Source: Streptomyces sp. WZ-12 (GTDB lineage: Bacteria > Actinomycetota > Actinomycetes > Streptomycetales > Streptomycetaceae). Taken from it: 64,000 nt of DNA. The notes under the pieces were generated by a model. That model searched no databases, was not told the DNA's origin, and saw only the letters and a program-made list of their open reading frames with translations. Location: contig NZ_CP118574.1 of assembly GCF_028898845.1 (NCBI RefSeq), positions 4,251,001 to 4,315,000 of the forward strand, in the 5' to 3' direction. Made by a program: the position numbers and the translations under genes. The first letter of the stretch is position 1. Every line of letters begins with the position of its first letter. This document shows, in pieces, positions 40,641 to 49,720 of this stretch.

Positions 40641-41530
40641 GCGGGGGTACCTCCGGAGGCGTCGTCCGTCGTCGCGATGTGCTTGGTGAACTCGTCGTGG
40701 CCGGGCCAGCTCAGCACGATCTCGCCGCCCACGAGGCGGGCGCGGGCCAGTACGGGCGTCAGGTCCTGCGCACCGGCCGCGGCCAGCGCGTCGGCGACGC
40801 TCCCGTAGGGCTCCAGCGAGCGCAGGGTGGAGATGGTCGGCGGCATCATCAGCAGCTCGCCGCGGTCGTAGCCGGCCGCGGCCTCCCCGGGGCGGAGCCA
40901 CACCGTGCGGTCGGCCTCCGTGGAGACGTCGAGGGCGCGCTGGCCCTCCGGGAGCGCGGCGACGAAGAAGAAGGTGTCGTAGCGGCGCGGTTCGAACTCC
41001 GGGGTGATCCACCGCGCCCAGGCGGCCAGCAGATCGGAGCGCAGCACCAGGCCGCGGCGGGCCAACAGGTCGGCGAAGGACAGCTCGTGGGCGACCAGCG
41101 CCGCCCGGTCCGCCTCCCAGCCCGCGCCGGTGGCGTCCGCGACGACCGTGTGGGCGGAGTCGCCGGCGAGCAGCACCCCGGACTCCTCGAAGGTCTCGCG
41201 CACCGCGGCGCAGATGACGGCCTGCGCGGTGGACGGGTCGACGCCCATCCGCACCGCCCATTCGGCGCGCGAGGGGCCCGCCCATCCCACGGGACGTTCG
41301 TCACGCGGGTCGACGGATCCGCCCGGATAGGCGTACGCGCCTCCGGCGAAGGCCATGGAGGCGCGTCTGCGCAGCATGTGGACGGCGGGGCCGTCGCGGT
41401 CGGTGTCCCGCAGCAGCAGGACCGTCGCGGCCCTGCGGGGCGCGGGCGGCGTCAGTTCGCCGTTCGTCAGGGCCCGGATGCGGGCCGGCCATTCCGGCGG
41501 GTACCACTGGCCATTGGTCGTCGACGCCAT
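40637..41530 (-). CDS. Nudix hydrolase family protein (NUDT19-like)
   Basis: 297 residues. AFAGGAYAYPGGSVDP and a Nudix-type helix AAVRETFEESGVLL are separated by a 35-residue insert, as in NUDT19-type enzymes, which act on CoA derivatives. The ATG at 41530 is preceded by TAGCAT at six bases, so it may be leaderless. It lies 92 bases after RidA and is coupled to the metallo-hydrolase gene. Confidence 0.85.
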   Translation of the reverse strand: MASTTNGQWYPPEWPARIRALTNGELTPPAPRRAATVLLLRDTDRDGPAVHMLRRRASMAFAGGAYAYPGGSVDPRDERPVGWAGPSRAEWAVRMGVDPSTAQAVICAAVRETFEESGVLLAGDSAHTVVADATGAGWEADRAALVAHELSFADLLARRGLVLRSDLLAAWARWITPEFEPRRYDTFFFVAALPEGQRALDVSTEADRTVWLRPGEAAAGYDRGELLMMPPTISTLRSLEPYGSVADALAAAGAQDLTPVLARARLVGGEIVLSWPGHDEFTKHIATTDDASGGTPA

Positions 41531-41622
41531 GGCCGGATGCTATGCGCTCGCGCGCGGATGTTCGAGGGGTCCTCTGTGGACAGCGGGCCCACCCCGGGCG
41601 CGAGCGCACCGCGTGCGCGACG

Positions 41623-42087
41623 TCAGTCGGCGATCTCGACCTGGATCTCGACCTCGACGGGCGCGTCGATCGGCAGCACCGCCACGCCGACCGCGGAGCG
41701 GGCGTGCACGCCCTTCTCGCCGAGGATCTCGCCGAGCAGTTCGCTGGCGCCGTTGACGACGCCCGGCTGGCCGGTGAACTCCGGCGCGGAGGCGACGAAT
41801 CCGACGACCTTCACGACCCGGACGATCTTGTCGAGGTCACCGACGACGGACTTCACGGCGGCCAGCGCGTTCAGCGCGCAGGTCGCGGCGAGCTCCTTGG
41901 CCTGCTCGGGGGTGACCTCGGCGCCGACCTTGCCGGTGGCCGGCAGCGCGCCGTCCACCATGGGCAACTGGCCGGAGGTGAAGACGTACGAGCCGGAGCG
42001 CACCGCGGGCTGGTAGGTGGCCAGCGGCGGCACGACCTCCGGCAGCTTCAGGCCGAGCGACGCGATCCTGTCCTCTACGACGCTCAC
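41623..42087 (-). CDS. RidA-family reactive imine deaminase-like protein
   Basis: 154 residues. The fold is recognised from VFTSGQLPMVDGALP, TCALNALAAVKSVVGDLDKI, VVKVVGFVASAPEF and VLPIDAPVEVEIQVE. This is a longer RidA subgroup; the conserved Arg used by true RidA enzymes for 2-aminoacrylate is not clear, so it may be a relative with another task. The GTG overlaps the stop of the DUF4177 gene, so the two are coupled. Confidence 0.88.
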   Translation of the reverse strand: MSVVEDRIASLGLKLPEVVPPLATYQPAVRSGSYVFTSGQLPMVDGALPATGKVGAEVTPEQAKELAATCALNALAAVKSVVGDLDKIVRVVKVVGFVASAPEFTGQPGVVNGASELLGEILGEKGVHARSAVGVAVLPIDAPVEVEIQVEIAD

Positions 42088-42242
42088 GGCTTCTCCCGCT
42101 TCAGGTAGGCCACCAACTGCTCGGGGTTGTTCGGGCCCGGCACGACCTGGACCAGCTCCCAGCCGTCCTCGCCCCAGGTGTCCAGAATCTGCTTCGTCGC
42201 GTGCACGAGCAGCGGCACGGTCGCGTATTCCCACTTGGTCAT
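42084..42242 (-). CDS. DUF4177 small protein
   Basis: 52 residues: MTKWEYATVPLLVHATKQIL, then DTWGEDGWELVQVVPGPN and YLKREKP. The family signature is the KWEYATV start and the GEDGWELVQV core. The function is unknown. The gene is short; it is supported by strong codon bias and a four-base overlap with the RidA start. Confidence 0.85.
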   Translation of the reverse strand: MTKWEYATVPLLVHATKQILDTWGEDGWELVQVVPGPNNPEQLVAYLKREKP

Positions 42243-42382
42243 GGGCCGAGCGTAATGCCTGCGCCGGGCGCCCTGGGCCCGCGACCCCTAGGGGGCATCC
42301 CCGACCCCGTCCCCGACCGTCCGCGAGCGGATCTCCGGGTGCTCCCAGGCGCATCCCGTGCGTGAGCCGGACGCGGACTGGT

Positions 42383-42388
42383 TAGGCT
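42383..42388 (+). promoter_or_regulatory. -10 element, leaderless ArsA-like operon
   Basis: TAGGCT lies seven bases before GTG 42396 with no ribosome site. Confidence 0.5.
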
Positions 42389-42395
42389 CCTAGCC

Positions 42396-43373
42396 GTGAG
42401 CAGGCTCCATGTCGTCAGCGGCAAGGGCGGCACCGGCAAGACCACGGTCGCCGCTGCACTTGCCCTCGCCCTGGCCACCGAGGGGCGTCGCACCCTCCTG
42501 GTCGAGGTCGAGGGCCGGCAGGGCATTGCCCAGCTGTTCGAGACCGAAGCGCTTCCCTACGAGGAACGCAAGATCGCGGTGGCCCCCGGTGGCGGTGAGG
42601 TGCACGCCCTGGCCATCGACGCCGAGCGCGCCCTGCTGGACTACCTCCAGATGTTCTACAAGCTCGGCAGCGCCGGCCGGGCGCTGAAGAAGCTGGGCGC
42701 GATCGACTTCGCCACCACCATCGCCCCCGGCCTGCGGGACGTCCTGCTGACCGGCAAGGCGTGCGAGGCGGTCCGCCGCAAGGACAAAAGCGGCGCGTTC
42801 GTCTATGACGCGGTCGTGATGGACGCCCCGCCCACCGGCCGCGTCACCCGCTTCCTCAACGTCAACGACGAGGTCGCCGGCCTGGCCAAGATCGGCCCGA
42901 TCCACAATCAGGCGCAGGCCGTGATGCGGGTCCTGAAGTCCCCCGAGACGGCGGTGCACCTGGTGACGCTCCTGGAGGAGATGCCCGTCCAGGAGACCGC
43001 CGACGGCATCGCCGAGCTGCGCGAGGCCGGCATCCCGGTGGGCGGCGTGGTCATCAACATGACCCGCCCCGCCCTGTTGGACAACGGCGATCTGGAGGTC
43101 GCCGCCCGCGGCGCCCGGGCCGGCATCGCCAAGGCGCTCTCCCAGGCCGGCCTGGGCGGCGCCCGCCGCGGGGGCCTGGCCGAGCGCCTGATCGACCCCC
43201 TGCTGGAGCAGGCCCGCGAGCACGCCGAGCGGGTCGAGCTGGAGCGCGCCCAGCACGCCGCGCTGACCGATCTCGGCCTGCCCACCTACGAGTTGGGGCT
43301 GCTCCCCGAGGGAGTGGACCTCGCCGGGCTCTACGGCCTGGCCAGAGACCTGCGGAAACAGGGGCCCATATGA
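42396..43373 (+). CDS. ArsA/Get3-family ATPase, first of a pair
   Basis: 325 residues. The deviant Walker A VSGKGGTGKTT keeps the signature lysine. Switch regions are EVEGRQGIAQLF and VVMDAPPTGRVTRFL, and VINMTRP is the family base-recognition strand. No CxxC zinc motif is seen. The actinobacterial role is unknown; arsenite export is unlikely as no arsenic genes are near. It starts without a ribosome site behind a -10 element and overlaps the second ATPase gene by four bases. Confidence 0.9.
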   Translation: MSRLHVVSGKGGTGKTTVAAALALALATEGRRTLLVEVEGRQGIAQLFETEALPYEERKIAVAPGGGEVHALAIDAERALLDYLQMFYKLGSAGRALKKLGAIDFATTIAPGLRDVLLTGKACEAVRRKDKSGAFVYDAVVMDAPPTGRVTRFLNVNDEVAGLAKIGPIHNQAQAVMRVLKSPETAVHLVTLLEEMPVQETADGIAELREAGIPVGGVVINMTRPALLDNGDLEVAARGARAGIAKALSQAGLGGARRGGLAERLIDPLLEQAREHAERVELERAQHAALTDLGLPTYELGLLPEGVDLAGLYGLARDLRKQGPI

Positions 43374-44806
43374 CCTCGGACGTAACGACGCTGGACGCCT
43401 CGGCCCCCGGGCTGGACGTCGACGCCCTGCTCGACGACCCGGGCACCCGCATCGTGGTGTGCTGCGGCTCCGGCGGTGTCGGCAAGACCACCACCGCCGC
43501 GGCGCTGGGCGTGCGCGCCGCCGAGCGCGGCCGCAAGGTCGTGGTGCTGACCATCGACCCGGCCCGCCGCCTGGCGCAGTCGATGGGCATCTCCGAGCTC
43601 GACAACGTCCCCCGCCAGGTCAAGGGCGTGGACGAGGCCGGCGGCGGCGAACTCCACGCGATGATGCTGGACATGAAGCGCACCTTCGACGAGATCGTCG
43701 AGGGCCATGCGGACGCCGAGCGGGCCCGCGCCATCCTGGAGAACCCCTTCTACCAGTCCCTGTCGGCCGGTTTCGCCGGCACGCAGGAGTACATGGCGAT
43801 GGAGAAGCTGGGCCAGCTCCGCGCCGGCGACGAGTGGGACCTGATCGTCGTGGACACCCCGCCGAGCCGCTCCGCGCTGGACTTCCTGGACGCGCCCAAG
43901 CGGCTGGGCTCCTTCCTGGACGGCAAGTTCATCCGGGTCCTGATGGCGCCGGCGAAGGTCGGCGGGCGGGCCGGCATGAAGTTCCTCAACGTCGGCATGT
44001 CGATGATGACGGGCACCCTCAGCAAGCTGATGGGCGGCCAACTCCTGCGCGACGTCCAGACGTTCGTGGCCGCGATGGACACCATGTTCGGCGGCTTCCG
44101 GACCCGCGCGGACGCCACCTACCGCCTGCTCCAGGCGCCCGGCACGGCGTTCCTGGTGGTCGCCGCGCCGGAGCGGGACGCGCTGCGCGAGGCGGCGTAC
44201 TTCGTCGAGCGGCTGGCGGCCGAGCAGATGCCGCTGGCCGGGCTGGTGCTCAACCGCGTCCACGGCAGCGGCGCGGCCCAACTCAGCGCCGAGCGCGCGC
44301 TGGCCGCCGCGGAGGCGCTGACGGAGAACTTCGCCGACCCCGCGTCGGAGGACACCGACGGTTCGACGGACACCAACGACCCGGTGGACGCCGAGGACTT
44401 GGCGAATCCCGCGCCCCCAAAGACCCCGGAGGAGGCCACCAACTCCCGCCCTCACCACGCCACTTCACCGGCATCGGAAAATCTTGCCGCGGACGGCATT
44501 GTGGATCTCACCGGCGGGAAGACTGGAGCAGGTACGCCCGGCGGTCCCTCCCCCGCCGCCGCGGCGGAGCACCTGGCATCCCCTCCGGCCTCGGCGGCCG
44601 GGCTCGCCGCCGGACTACTGCGCCTGCACGCCGAACGCATGCAGGTCCTGGCCCGCGAACGACGCACCCGCGACCGCTTCACCGCGCTGCACCCCGAGGT
44701 GCCGGTGGCGCAGGTCGCCGCGCTGCCCGGCGACGTCCACGACCTCGCGGGCCTGCGCGCCATCGGCGACCGCCTGGCGCTGCGGCCGGACGAGAGCGTC
44801 GACTGA
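43370..44806 (+). CDS. ArsA/Get3-family ATPase, second of a pair, signature lysine replaced
   Basis: 478 residues. The P-loop reads CGSGGVGKTTTAAAL: the catalytic lysine is present but the signature lysine of Get3/ArsA (GKGGVGKT) is Ser. The switch is TIDPARRLAQSM, Walker B IVVDTPPSRSALDFLD, and KFLNVGMSMMTGTLSKLMGG resembles the client-binding helices of Get3. Residues 325-415 are a Pro/Asp/Ala-rich disordered insert absent from the first protein. Translational coupling to the first ATPase suggests an obligate heterodimer in which the partner supplies the missing lysine. The gene is convergent with wblA, 47 bases away. Confidence 0.9.
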   Translation: MTSDVTTLDASAPGLDVDALLDDPGTRIVVCCGSGGVGKTTTAAALGVRAAERGRKVVVLTIDPARRLAQSMGISELDNVPRQVKGVDEAGGGELHAMMLDMKRTFDEIVEGHADAERARAILENPFYQSLSAGFAGTQEYMAMEKLGQLRAGDEWDLIVVDTPPSRSALDFLDAPKRLGSFLDGKFIRVLMAPAKVGGRAGMKFLNVGMSMMTGTLSKLMGGQLLRDVQTFVAAMDTMFGGFRTRADATYRLLQAPGTAFLVVAAPERDALREAAYFVERLAAEQMPLAGLVLNRVHGSGAAQLSAERALAAAEALTENFADPASEDTDGSTDTNDPVDAEDLANPAPPKTPEEATNSRPHHATSPASENLAADGIVDLTGGKTGAGTPGGPSPAAAAEHLASPPASAAGLAAGLLRLHAERMQVLARERRTRDRFTALHPEVPVAQVAALPGDVHDLAGLRAIGDRLALRPDESVD

Positions 44807-44853
44807 CCGACGAGCGGCCCCTGTTGGGCCCGTCGCCGGTCGGACGGTGGGCG

Positions 44854-45198
44854 CTAGCCGACCGCCGCGTACGCGTCGTCGAAGGCGTCGTCCGAGCACT
44901 CCACGGGCAACAGGCCCGTGCTGCGCTCGTATTCCGTCCGCGCCGTCTCCAACAGCCGGCGCCAGGACGTCACTGTCGGGCGGCGGCGCAGCAGCGCCCT
45001 CCGCTCGCGTTCCGTCATCCCGCCCCACACTCCGAACTCCACCCGGTTGTCCAGGGCGTCGGCCAGGCACTCCGTGCGCACCGGACACCCGGTACACACC
45101 GCCTTGGCGCGGTTCTGCGCCGCCCCTTGCACGAACAGTTCATCCGGATCGGTAGTGCGGCAGGCTGCCTGTGCACTCCAGTCGGTTACCCAGCCCAT
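44854..45198 (-). CDS. wblA: WhiB-like iron-sulfur regulator WblA
   Basis: 114 residues. The four cluster cysteines are Cys13, Cys35, Cys38 and Cys44 (CTGCPVRTEC), followed by the turn GVWGGMTERERRALLRR, and an acidic tail (PVECSDDAFDDAYAAVG). Length and tail match streptomycete WblA, a nitric-oxide/redox-responsive regulator needed for sporulation and repressing antibiotic production. The ATG follows GGGAGAGGACGG. Its 5' region is shared divergently with the penicillin-binding protein gene. Confidence 0.95.
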   Translation of the reverse strand: MGWVTDWSAQAACRTTDPDELFVQGAAQNRAKAVCTGCPVRTECLADALDNRVEFGVWGGMTERERRALLRRRPTVTSWRRLLETARTEYERSTGLLPVECSDDAFDDAYAAVG

Positions 45199-45579
45199 GC
45201 TGGCGCCGTCCTCTCCCGAATCGAGGCTCCCCCACGGCGGCTAACGGCATATTCACCGTTGCCAGTTGAGGACGTTACGGAAGCCAGGCAGGGCGCAACA
45301 CCCCCTTCGGGCCCAATCTTGAATGGCCCGAACGGACTATGCGTACGCGGCAGATCACCCAACGGAGTGACCGTGCGACATACGTCGCTTCCCTCCCAAG
45401 CGGGACACTTCGCCGTAATGGCAAGGGACTTCTGGCGCACAACGGGCATCTGGGACAGTGCCCGTGTCGGGGGTGAGGGTTGACGAACCGAGGTGTAACC
45501 GTTCCGCTGCGGCAGATGGGAACAGGCTAAGCGAACAGGTGCGCCCCTGTCCGGCGAATGAGAACGTAGGCTTCCCTTC
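45199..45579. promoter_or_regulatory. Divergent wblA-PBP region
   Basis: A 381-base stretch without a gene. Near its right end TAGGCT (45567-45572) is a -10 seven bases before the PBP ATG. For wblA no clear -10/-35 pair stands out. Confidence 0.45.
45567..45572 (+). promoter_or_regulatory. -10 element, leaderless PBP gene
   Basis: TAGGCT lies seven bases before ATG 45580; no ribosome site is present. Confidence 0.5.
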
Positions 45580-47769
45580 ATGGCTAAGAAGCGCGAGGGC
45601 GGGGGTCGGTCAAGGACCCAACAGGCCGCCAAGTTCCTGGGTGTCAGCGTCCTTTCCGGAGCCGTGCTCGCCGGGATCGCGCTGCCGGCCGCCGGGGCAC
45701 TCGGCCTCGTGGCCAAGACGTCCGTCGAGGGCTTCGACGACATTCCGGCCAACCTCAAGACCCCGCCGCTCAGTCAGCGCACCACCATCCTCGACGCCGA
45801 CGGTGGCGAGATCGCGTCGGTCTACTCCCGCGACCGCACCGTCGTCGCCCTCAAGGACATGTCGCCGTACATCCAGAAGGCGATCGTGGCCATCGAGGAC
45901 GCCCGCTTCTACCAGCACGGCGCCATCGACCTGAAGGGCATCGCGCGCGCGGTCAACAAGAACGCGCAGTCCGGCGGCGTCTCCCAGGGCGCGTCCACGC
46001 TGACCCAGCAGTACGTGAAGAACGTCTTCATCGAGGAGGCCGGCGACGACCCGGACAAGGTCGCCCAGGCCACCCAGCAGACCCTCGGCCGCAAGGTCAA
46101 GGAGCTGAAGTACGCGATCAAGTTGGAGGAGAAGCTCGGCAAGCGCAAGATCCTCCAGAACTACCTCAACATCACCTTCTTCGGGGAGCAGGCGTACGGC
46201 GTCGAGTCCGCCGCCCAGCGCTACTTCAGCAAGCACGCCAAGGACCTGAGCGTGGAGGAGGCCGCGCTGCTCGCCGGCATCGTCCAGTCGCCCACGCGCT
46301 ACGACCCGGTCAACCACCCGCAGGCGGCGACCGCCCGGCGCAACACCGTCCTGAAGCGGATGGCCGACCTCAAGGCCATCAGCCGGTCCGAGGCCGACGC
46401 CGCGGCCGCCCGGCCGATCAAGCTGAAGATCAGCCGCCCGCAGAACGGCTGCATCACCGCCACCGACGGCGCCGGCTTCTTCTGCGACTACGTGCGCGAA
46501 GTCCTGCTCAACGACAAGGCGTTCGGCGCGACCCGGGAGGTCCGTTCGCAGCGCTGGATGCAGGGCGGCCTGACCATCCGCACCACCTTGGACCGGCAGT
46601 CCCAGAAGGCGATCCAGGCGTCGCTGAGCCAGCACGTCTACGCGGACGACCCGGTCGCCGGCACCGGCGCCGTCGTCCAACCGGGCACCGGCAAGATCCT
46701 CGGCATGGGCCAGTCCCGCCCGTACGGCTTCGGCACCAACCAGACCCAGATCAACCTCTCGGTGAACCGCAAGATGGGCGGCGGCGCCGGCTACCAACCC
46801 GGCTCGACCTTCAAGCCGATCATCGCGGCGGCCGCCCTGGAGCAGGGCATCGGCCCGGACCAGCAGTACTCCTCGCCGTTCAAGATGGCGTACCCGAAGC
46901 CGGTCCAGACCTGCACCGGCACCTGGAACGGCGACGACACCGTCAACAACGAGGACCCCAAGGAAGTCGGCCCGTACGACATGAAGGAGGCGACCGCGAA
47001 GTCGGTCAACACCTACTACGTGCAGTTGATCAGCGACATGGGCATCTGTCCCGCGGTCACGATGGCCCAGAAGATGGGGCTCCAACGGGCCGACGGCAAG
47101 CCGCTCAAGCAGGTTCCCTCCATGGCGCTGGGCGGCCAGGAGATGTCCCCGCTGAACATGGCCGCGGCGTACGCCACCTTCGCCAACGAGGGCACCTACT
47201 GCTCGCCCGTCGCCATCGAGTCGATCACCGACGCGCAGGGCAAGGCGCTGAACGTCCCCACGTCGCGCTGCCACAGCGCGATGTCGAAGAAGACCGCGAA
47301 CACCGTCAACACCCTCCTCAAGGGCGTCGTCGAGGACGGCACCGGCAAGCAGGCCGGCCTCAAGGGCCGCGACAGCGCCGGCAAAACGGGCACCACGGAC
47401 AGCCGCTACGCCGCCTGGTTCGTCGGCTACACCCCGAACGCGGCCGGTGCCGTCTGGGTCGGCGACCCCCGCCACCAGCGCCAGATGTACAACATCACCA
47501 TCGGCGGCGTCCCGCACGACAAGGTCTACGGCGCCGACACCCCCGGCCCCATCTGGCGCGACATGATGTCCGGCGCGCTGGCCGGCCGCCCGGCCCCGGC
47601 CCTGCCGACGGTCCCGATCGGCGACCCGAAGGGGAAGGGCGACGACGCCAACAAGGGCAAGCCGCACGCCCCCAAGCCGCCCAAGCCCGGCAACGGCGAT
47701 AAGCCCGGCGGCGGTTGGCACATCCCCGGCTTCCCGGACATCCTGGGCGGCGGGGACGGCGGTTGGTGA
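45580..47769 (+). CDS. Class A penicillin-binding protein (transglycosylase/transpeptidase)
   Basis: 729 residues. A basic cytoplasmic start (MAKKREGGGRSR) and one membrane helix (about 18-45) precede the GT51 glycosyltransferase domain with IEDARFYQHGAID, GASTLTQQYVKN and ILQNYLNITFFGEQAYGVE. The transpeptidase domain has Ser409 in PGSTFKP, SVN in KSVNTYY and KTGTT at about 602. The extracellular tail is Gly/Pro/Lys-rich and disordered. It builds and crosslinks peptidoglycan. A leaderless start is likely (TAGGCT at seven bases). It is monocistronic with a strong terminator. Confidence 0.95.
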   Translation: MAKKREGGGRSRTQQAAKFLGVSVLSGAVLAGIALPAAGALGLVAKTSVEGFDDIPANLKTPPLSQRTTILDADGGEIASVYSRDRTVVALKDMSPYIQKAIVAIEDARFYQHGAIDLKGIARAVNKNAQSGGVSQGASTLTQQYVKNVFIEEAGDDPDKVAQATQQTLGRKVKELKYAIKLEEKLGKRKILQNYLNITFFGEQAYGVESAAQRYFSKHAKDLSVEEAALLAGIVQSPTRYDPVNHPQAATARRNTVLKRMADLKAISRSEADAAAARPIKLKISRPQNGCITATDGAGFFCDYVREVLLNDKAFGATREVRSQRWMQGGLTIRTTLDRQSQKAIQASLSQHVYADDPVAGTGAVVQPGTGKILGMGQSRPYGFGTNQTQINLSVNRKMGGGAGYQPGSTFKPIIAAAALEQGIGPDQQYSSPFKMAYPKPVQTCTGTWNGDDTVNNEDPKEVGPYDMKEATAKSVNTYYVQLISDMGICPAVTMAQKMGLQRADGKPLKQVPSMALGGQEMSPLNMAAAYATFANEGTYCSPVAIESITDAQGKALNVPTSRCHSAMSKKTANTVNTLLKGVVEDGTGKQAGLKGRDSAGKTGTTDSRYAAWFVGYTPNAAGAVWVGDPRHQRQMYNITIGGVPHDKVYGADTPGPIWRDMMSGALAGRPAPALPTVPIGDPKGKGDDANKGKPHAPKPPKPGNGDKPGGGWHIPGFPDILGGGDGGW

Positions 47770-47828
47770 CCGACTGAGCCGGCCGTCCGGTCGCGGTCCC
47801 GTCCGCACCGCGGTCCCGGAACGAGAAG

Positions 47829-47859
47829 AAGGGGCGCCCTCCTGCCGAGGGCGCCCCTT
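47829..47859 (+). terminator. PBP terminator hairpin
   Basis: A perfect 13-base stem (47829-47841 with 47847-47859) with a 5-base loop, between convergent PBP and YqeY genes, so it may serve both. Confidence 0.75.
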
Positions 47860-47923
47860 CCGCGTGCGCCGGTGTCCGCACCGGCCGGGGCGGACGGCCG
47901 CGCCGCCCGCCCACCGCCTCGCG

Positions 47924-48388
47924 TCAGCCGGCGAGCAGCTTCTTCACCATCGCGGCGACCCGGCCACCGTCGGCCCGGCCCGCCACCTTCGGGTTGACGA
48001 TCTTCATCACGGCGCCCATCGCCTTCGGACCCTCGGCCCCGGCGCCGGTGGCCTCCGCGACCGCCTCGGCGACCAGCTCCTCCAACTCGCCGTCGGTCAG
48101 CGGCTTGGGCAGATAGGTGGCGAGCAACTCGCCCTCGGCCCGCTCCCGCTCGGCCTGCTCGGCGCGGCCGCCCTTGTCGAACGCCTCGGCGGCCTCGCGA
48201 CGCTTCTTCGCCTCCCGCGCGATGATCTTCTCGACCTCGCCGTCGGACAGCTCGCGCGCCTTGCTGCCCGCCACCTCCTCCTTCTGGATCGCGGTCAGCG
48301 TCAGACGGAGGGTGGAGGAACGCAGCTCGTCACGCGCCTTGATCGCGGTGGTGAGGTCGTCCTGGAGCTTGGCCTTGAGCGTGGTCAT
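47924..48388 (-). CDS. GatB/YqeY domain protein
   Basis: 154 residues, all helical, covering the YqeY domain: KLQDDLTTAIKARDELRSST, then LPKPLTDGELEELV and MGAVMKIVNPKVAGRADG. The domain matches the tRNA-binding C-terminus of amidotransferase GatB, but stand-alone proteins have no proven function. The ATG is at 48388. It is divergent from the phosphoesterase gene with 126 bases between. Confidence 0.92.
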   Translation of the reverse strand: MTTLKAKLQDDLTTAIKARDELRSSTLRLTLTAIQKEEVAGSKARELSDGEVEKIIAREAKKRREAAEAFDKGGRAEQAERERAEGELLATYLPKPLTDGELEELVAEAVAEATGAGAEGPKAMGAVMKIVNPKVAGRADGGRVAAMVKKLLAG

Positions 48389-48514
48389 GCCGTCGAGTAT
48401 GCCCCCACCCACTGACAACCGGCGCGCCTTTTCCCGCTCGCGCCTCACCGGAAGCGCGCGGCCCACCAAGATCACCCCTCCCCCGGGCCACCCGCACTCT
48501 GCGACCATGGACCC

Positions 48515-49441
48515 ATGCGCGCGCGATACGGAGTCCCCCTGTCCATTGCCGCGGTCGGCGCGGCCGGTGTGGCCTACGCCGCCGGCTTCGAAGTCCGCTC
48601 CTTCCGCCTGCGACGCGTCACCGTGCCCGTACTGCCCCGTGGCATGCGGCCGTTGCGCGTCCTGCAGGTCTCCGACATCCACATGGTCAGCGGGCAGCGC
48701 AAGAAACAGCGCTGGCTCCAGTCGCTCGCCGGGCTCCGCCCCGACTTCGTCGTCAACACCGGCGACAACCTCTCCGACCCCGACGGCGTCCCGGAGACCC
48801 TGGACGCGCTCGGCCCCCTGATGGAGTTCCCCGGCGCCTACGTCTTCGGCTCCAACGACTACTACGGCCCCCGGCTGCGGAACCCCGCCCGCTACCTCCT
48901 CGAAAAGGCCCAGGGCCGGCACGGCCTCAACGGCAACGCCCCGGCCGTCGGCGCCGTCCACAACCCGTGGGAGGACCTCCGCGACGCCTTCGACCAGGCC
49001 GGCTGGGTCAACCTCTCCAACGCCCGCGGCCACCTCAAGCTGGACGGCGCCGAGATCGCGCTGACCGGCCTGGACGACCCGCACATCAAGCGCGACCGCT
49101 ACGCCGAGGTCACCGGCGGCCCGGAGACCGGCGCCGACCTCTCGCTGGCCGTCGTCCACGCCCCGTACCTGCGCACCCTGGACGCCTTCACCGCCGACGG
49201 CTATCCGCTGATCCTCGCCGGCCACACCCACGGCGGCCAGCTCTGCGTCCCCTTCTACGGCGCCCTCGTCACCAACTGCGACATCGACACCCGGCGCGCC
49301 AAGGGCCTCTCCGCCCACACCGCCGACGGTCACACCTCCTACCTCCACGTCTCCGCCGGCTGCGGCACCAACCGCTACACCCCGGTCCGCTTCGCCTGCC
49401 CCCCGGAGGCCACCCTCCTGACCCTGACCGCACGGGACTGA
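48515..49441 (+). CDS. Membrane-anchored metallophosphoesterase
   Basis: 308 residues. An N-terminal hydrophobic helix (VPLSIAAVGAAGVAYAAGF) precedes the calcineurin-like fold: QVSDIHMVSG, NTGDNLSD, GSNDYYGP and LAGHTHGGQL supply the two-metal ligands. YkuE-type relatives act on phosphoesters at the membrane, perhaps lipid intermediates. A -10-like GACCAT lies six bases before the ATG with no ribosome site, so the mRNA may be leaderless. A terminator follows at 49459. Confidence 0.9.
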   Translation: MRARYGVPLSIAAVGAAGVAYAAGFEVRSFRLRRVTVPVLPRGMRPLRVLQVSDIHMVSGQRKKQRWLQSLAGLRPDFVVNTGDNLSDPDGVPETLDALGPLMEFPGAYVFGSNDYYGPRLRNPARYLLEKAQGRHGLNGNAPAVGAVHNPWEDLRDAFDQAGWVNLSNARGHLKLDGAEIALTGLDDPHIKRDRYAEVTGGPETGADLSLAVVHAPYLRTLDAFTADGYPLILAGHTHGGQLCVPFYGALVTNCDIDTRRAKGLSAHTADGHTSYLHVSAGCGTNRYTPVRFACPPEATLLTLTARD

Positions 49442-49458
49442 CCCCGCTCCCGTTTTCC

Positions 49459-49498
49459 CTCGGCGCCCGGCCCCTCACCTCGGGGACCGGGCGCCGAG
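49459..49498 (+). terminator. Phosphoesterase terminator hairpin
   Basis: A 12-base stem (49459-49470 with 49487-49498) whose loop can form a further CCCC/GGGG pairing. The 279-base gap up to the tRNA also has a perfect GTGACC-GGTCAC dyad (49554-49567). Confidence 0.65.
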
Positions 49499-49676
49499 CC
49501 GTTCGCGGGAGCACCACGACCGCCCACCCCACCCCGAACACCCCGAATCCGTGGTGACCTCGGTCACTTTGCCCTCTCCAGTCGCCCCCACCGCCGCTTC
49601 CCCGCCCCTCGCACCCTCCCTGCCAGCCTCACAAAACACCAGGTCAGAGCGGTTTCCGCCACCGAACGAAACCGGA

Positions 49677-49706
49677 TTTCACCTACGGGGATCAGTCCGC
49701 TAAAGT
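49677..49706 (+). promoter_or_regulatory. Promoter of tRNA-Pro
   Basis: TTTCAC (49677-49682) and TAAAGT (49701-49706) are spaced by 18 bases, with the tRNA beginning 15 bases later. Confidence 0.5.
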
Positions 49707-49720
49707 AGAGCTCGTTGCTT

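Noticed and set aside
42396..44806. Arsenical export operon
   Set aside because: No ArsB, ArsC or ArsR nearby, and no metal-binding cysteines.
43459..45483. 674-residue plus-strand frame over the second ArsA gene
   Set aside because: Arg/Gly/Pro-rich alternative frame, running through wblA.
45610..47808. 732-residue minus-strand frame opposite the PBP gene
   Set aside because: Antisense of a certain PBP gene.
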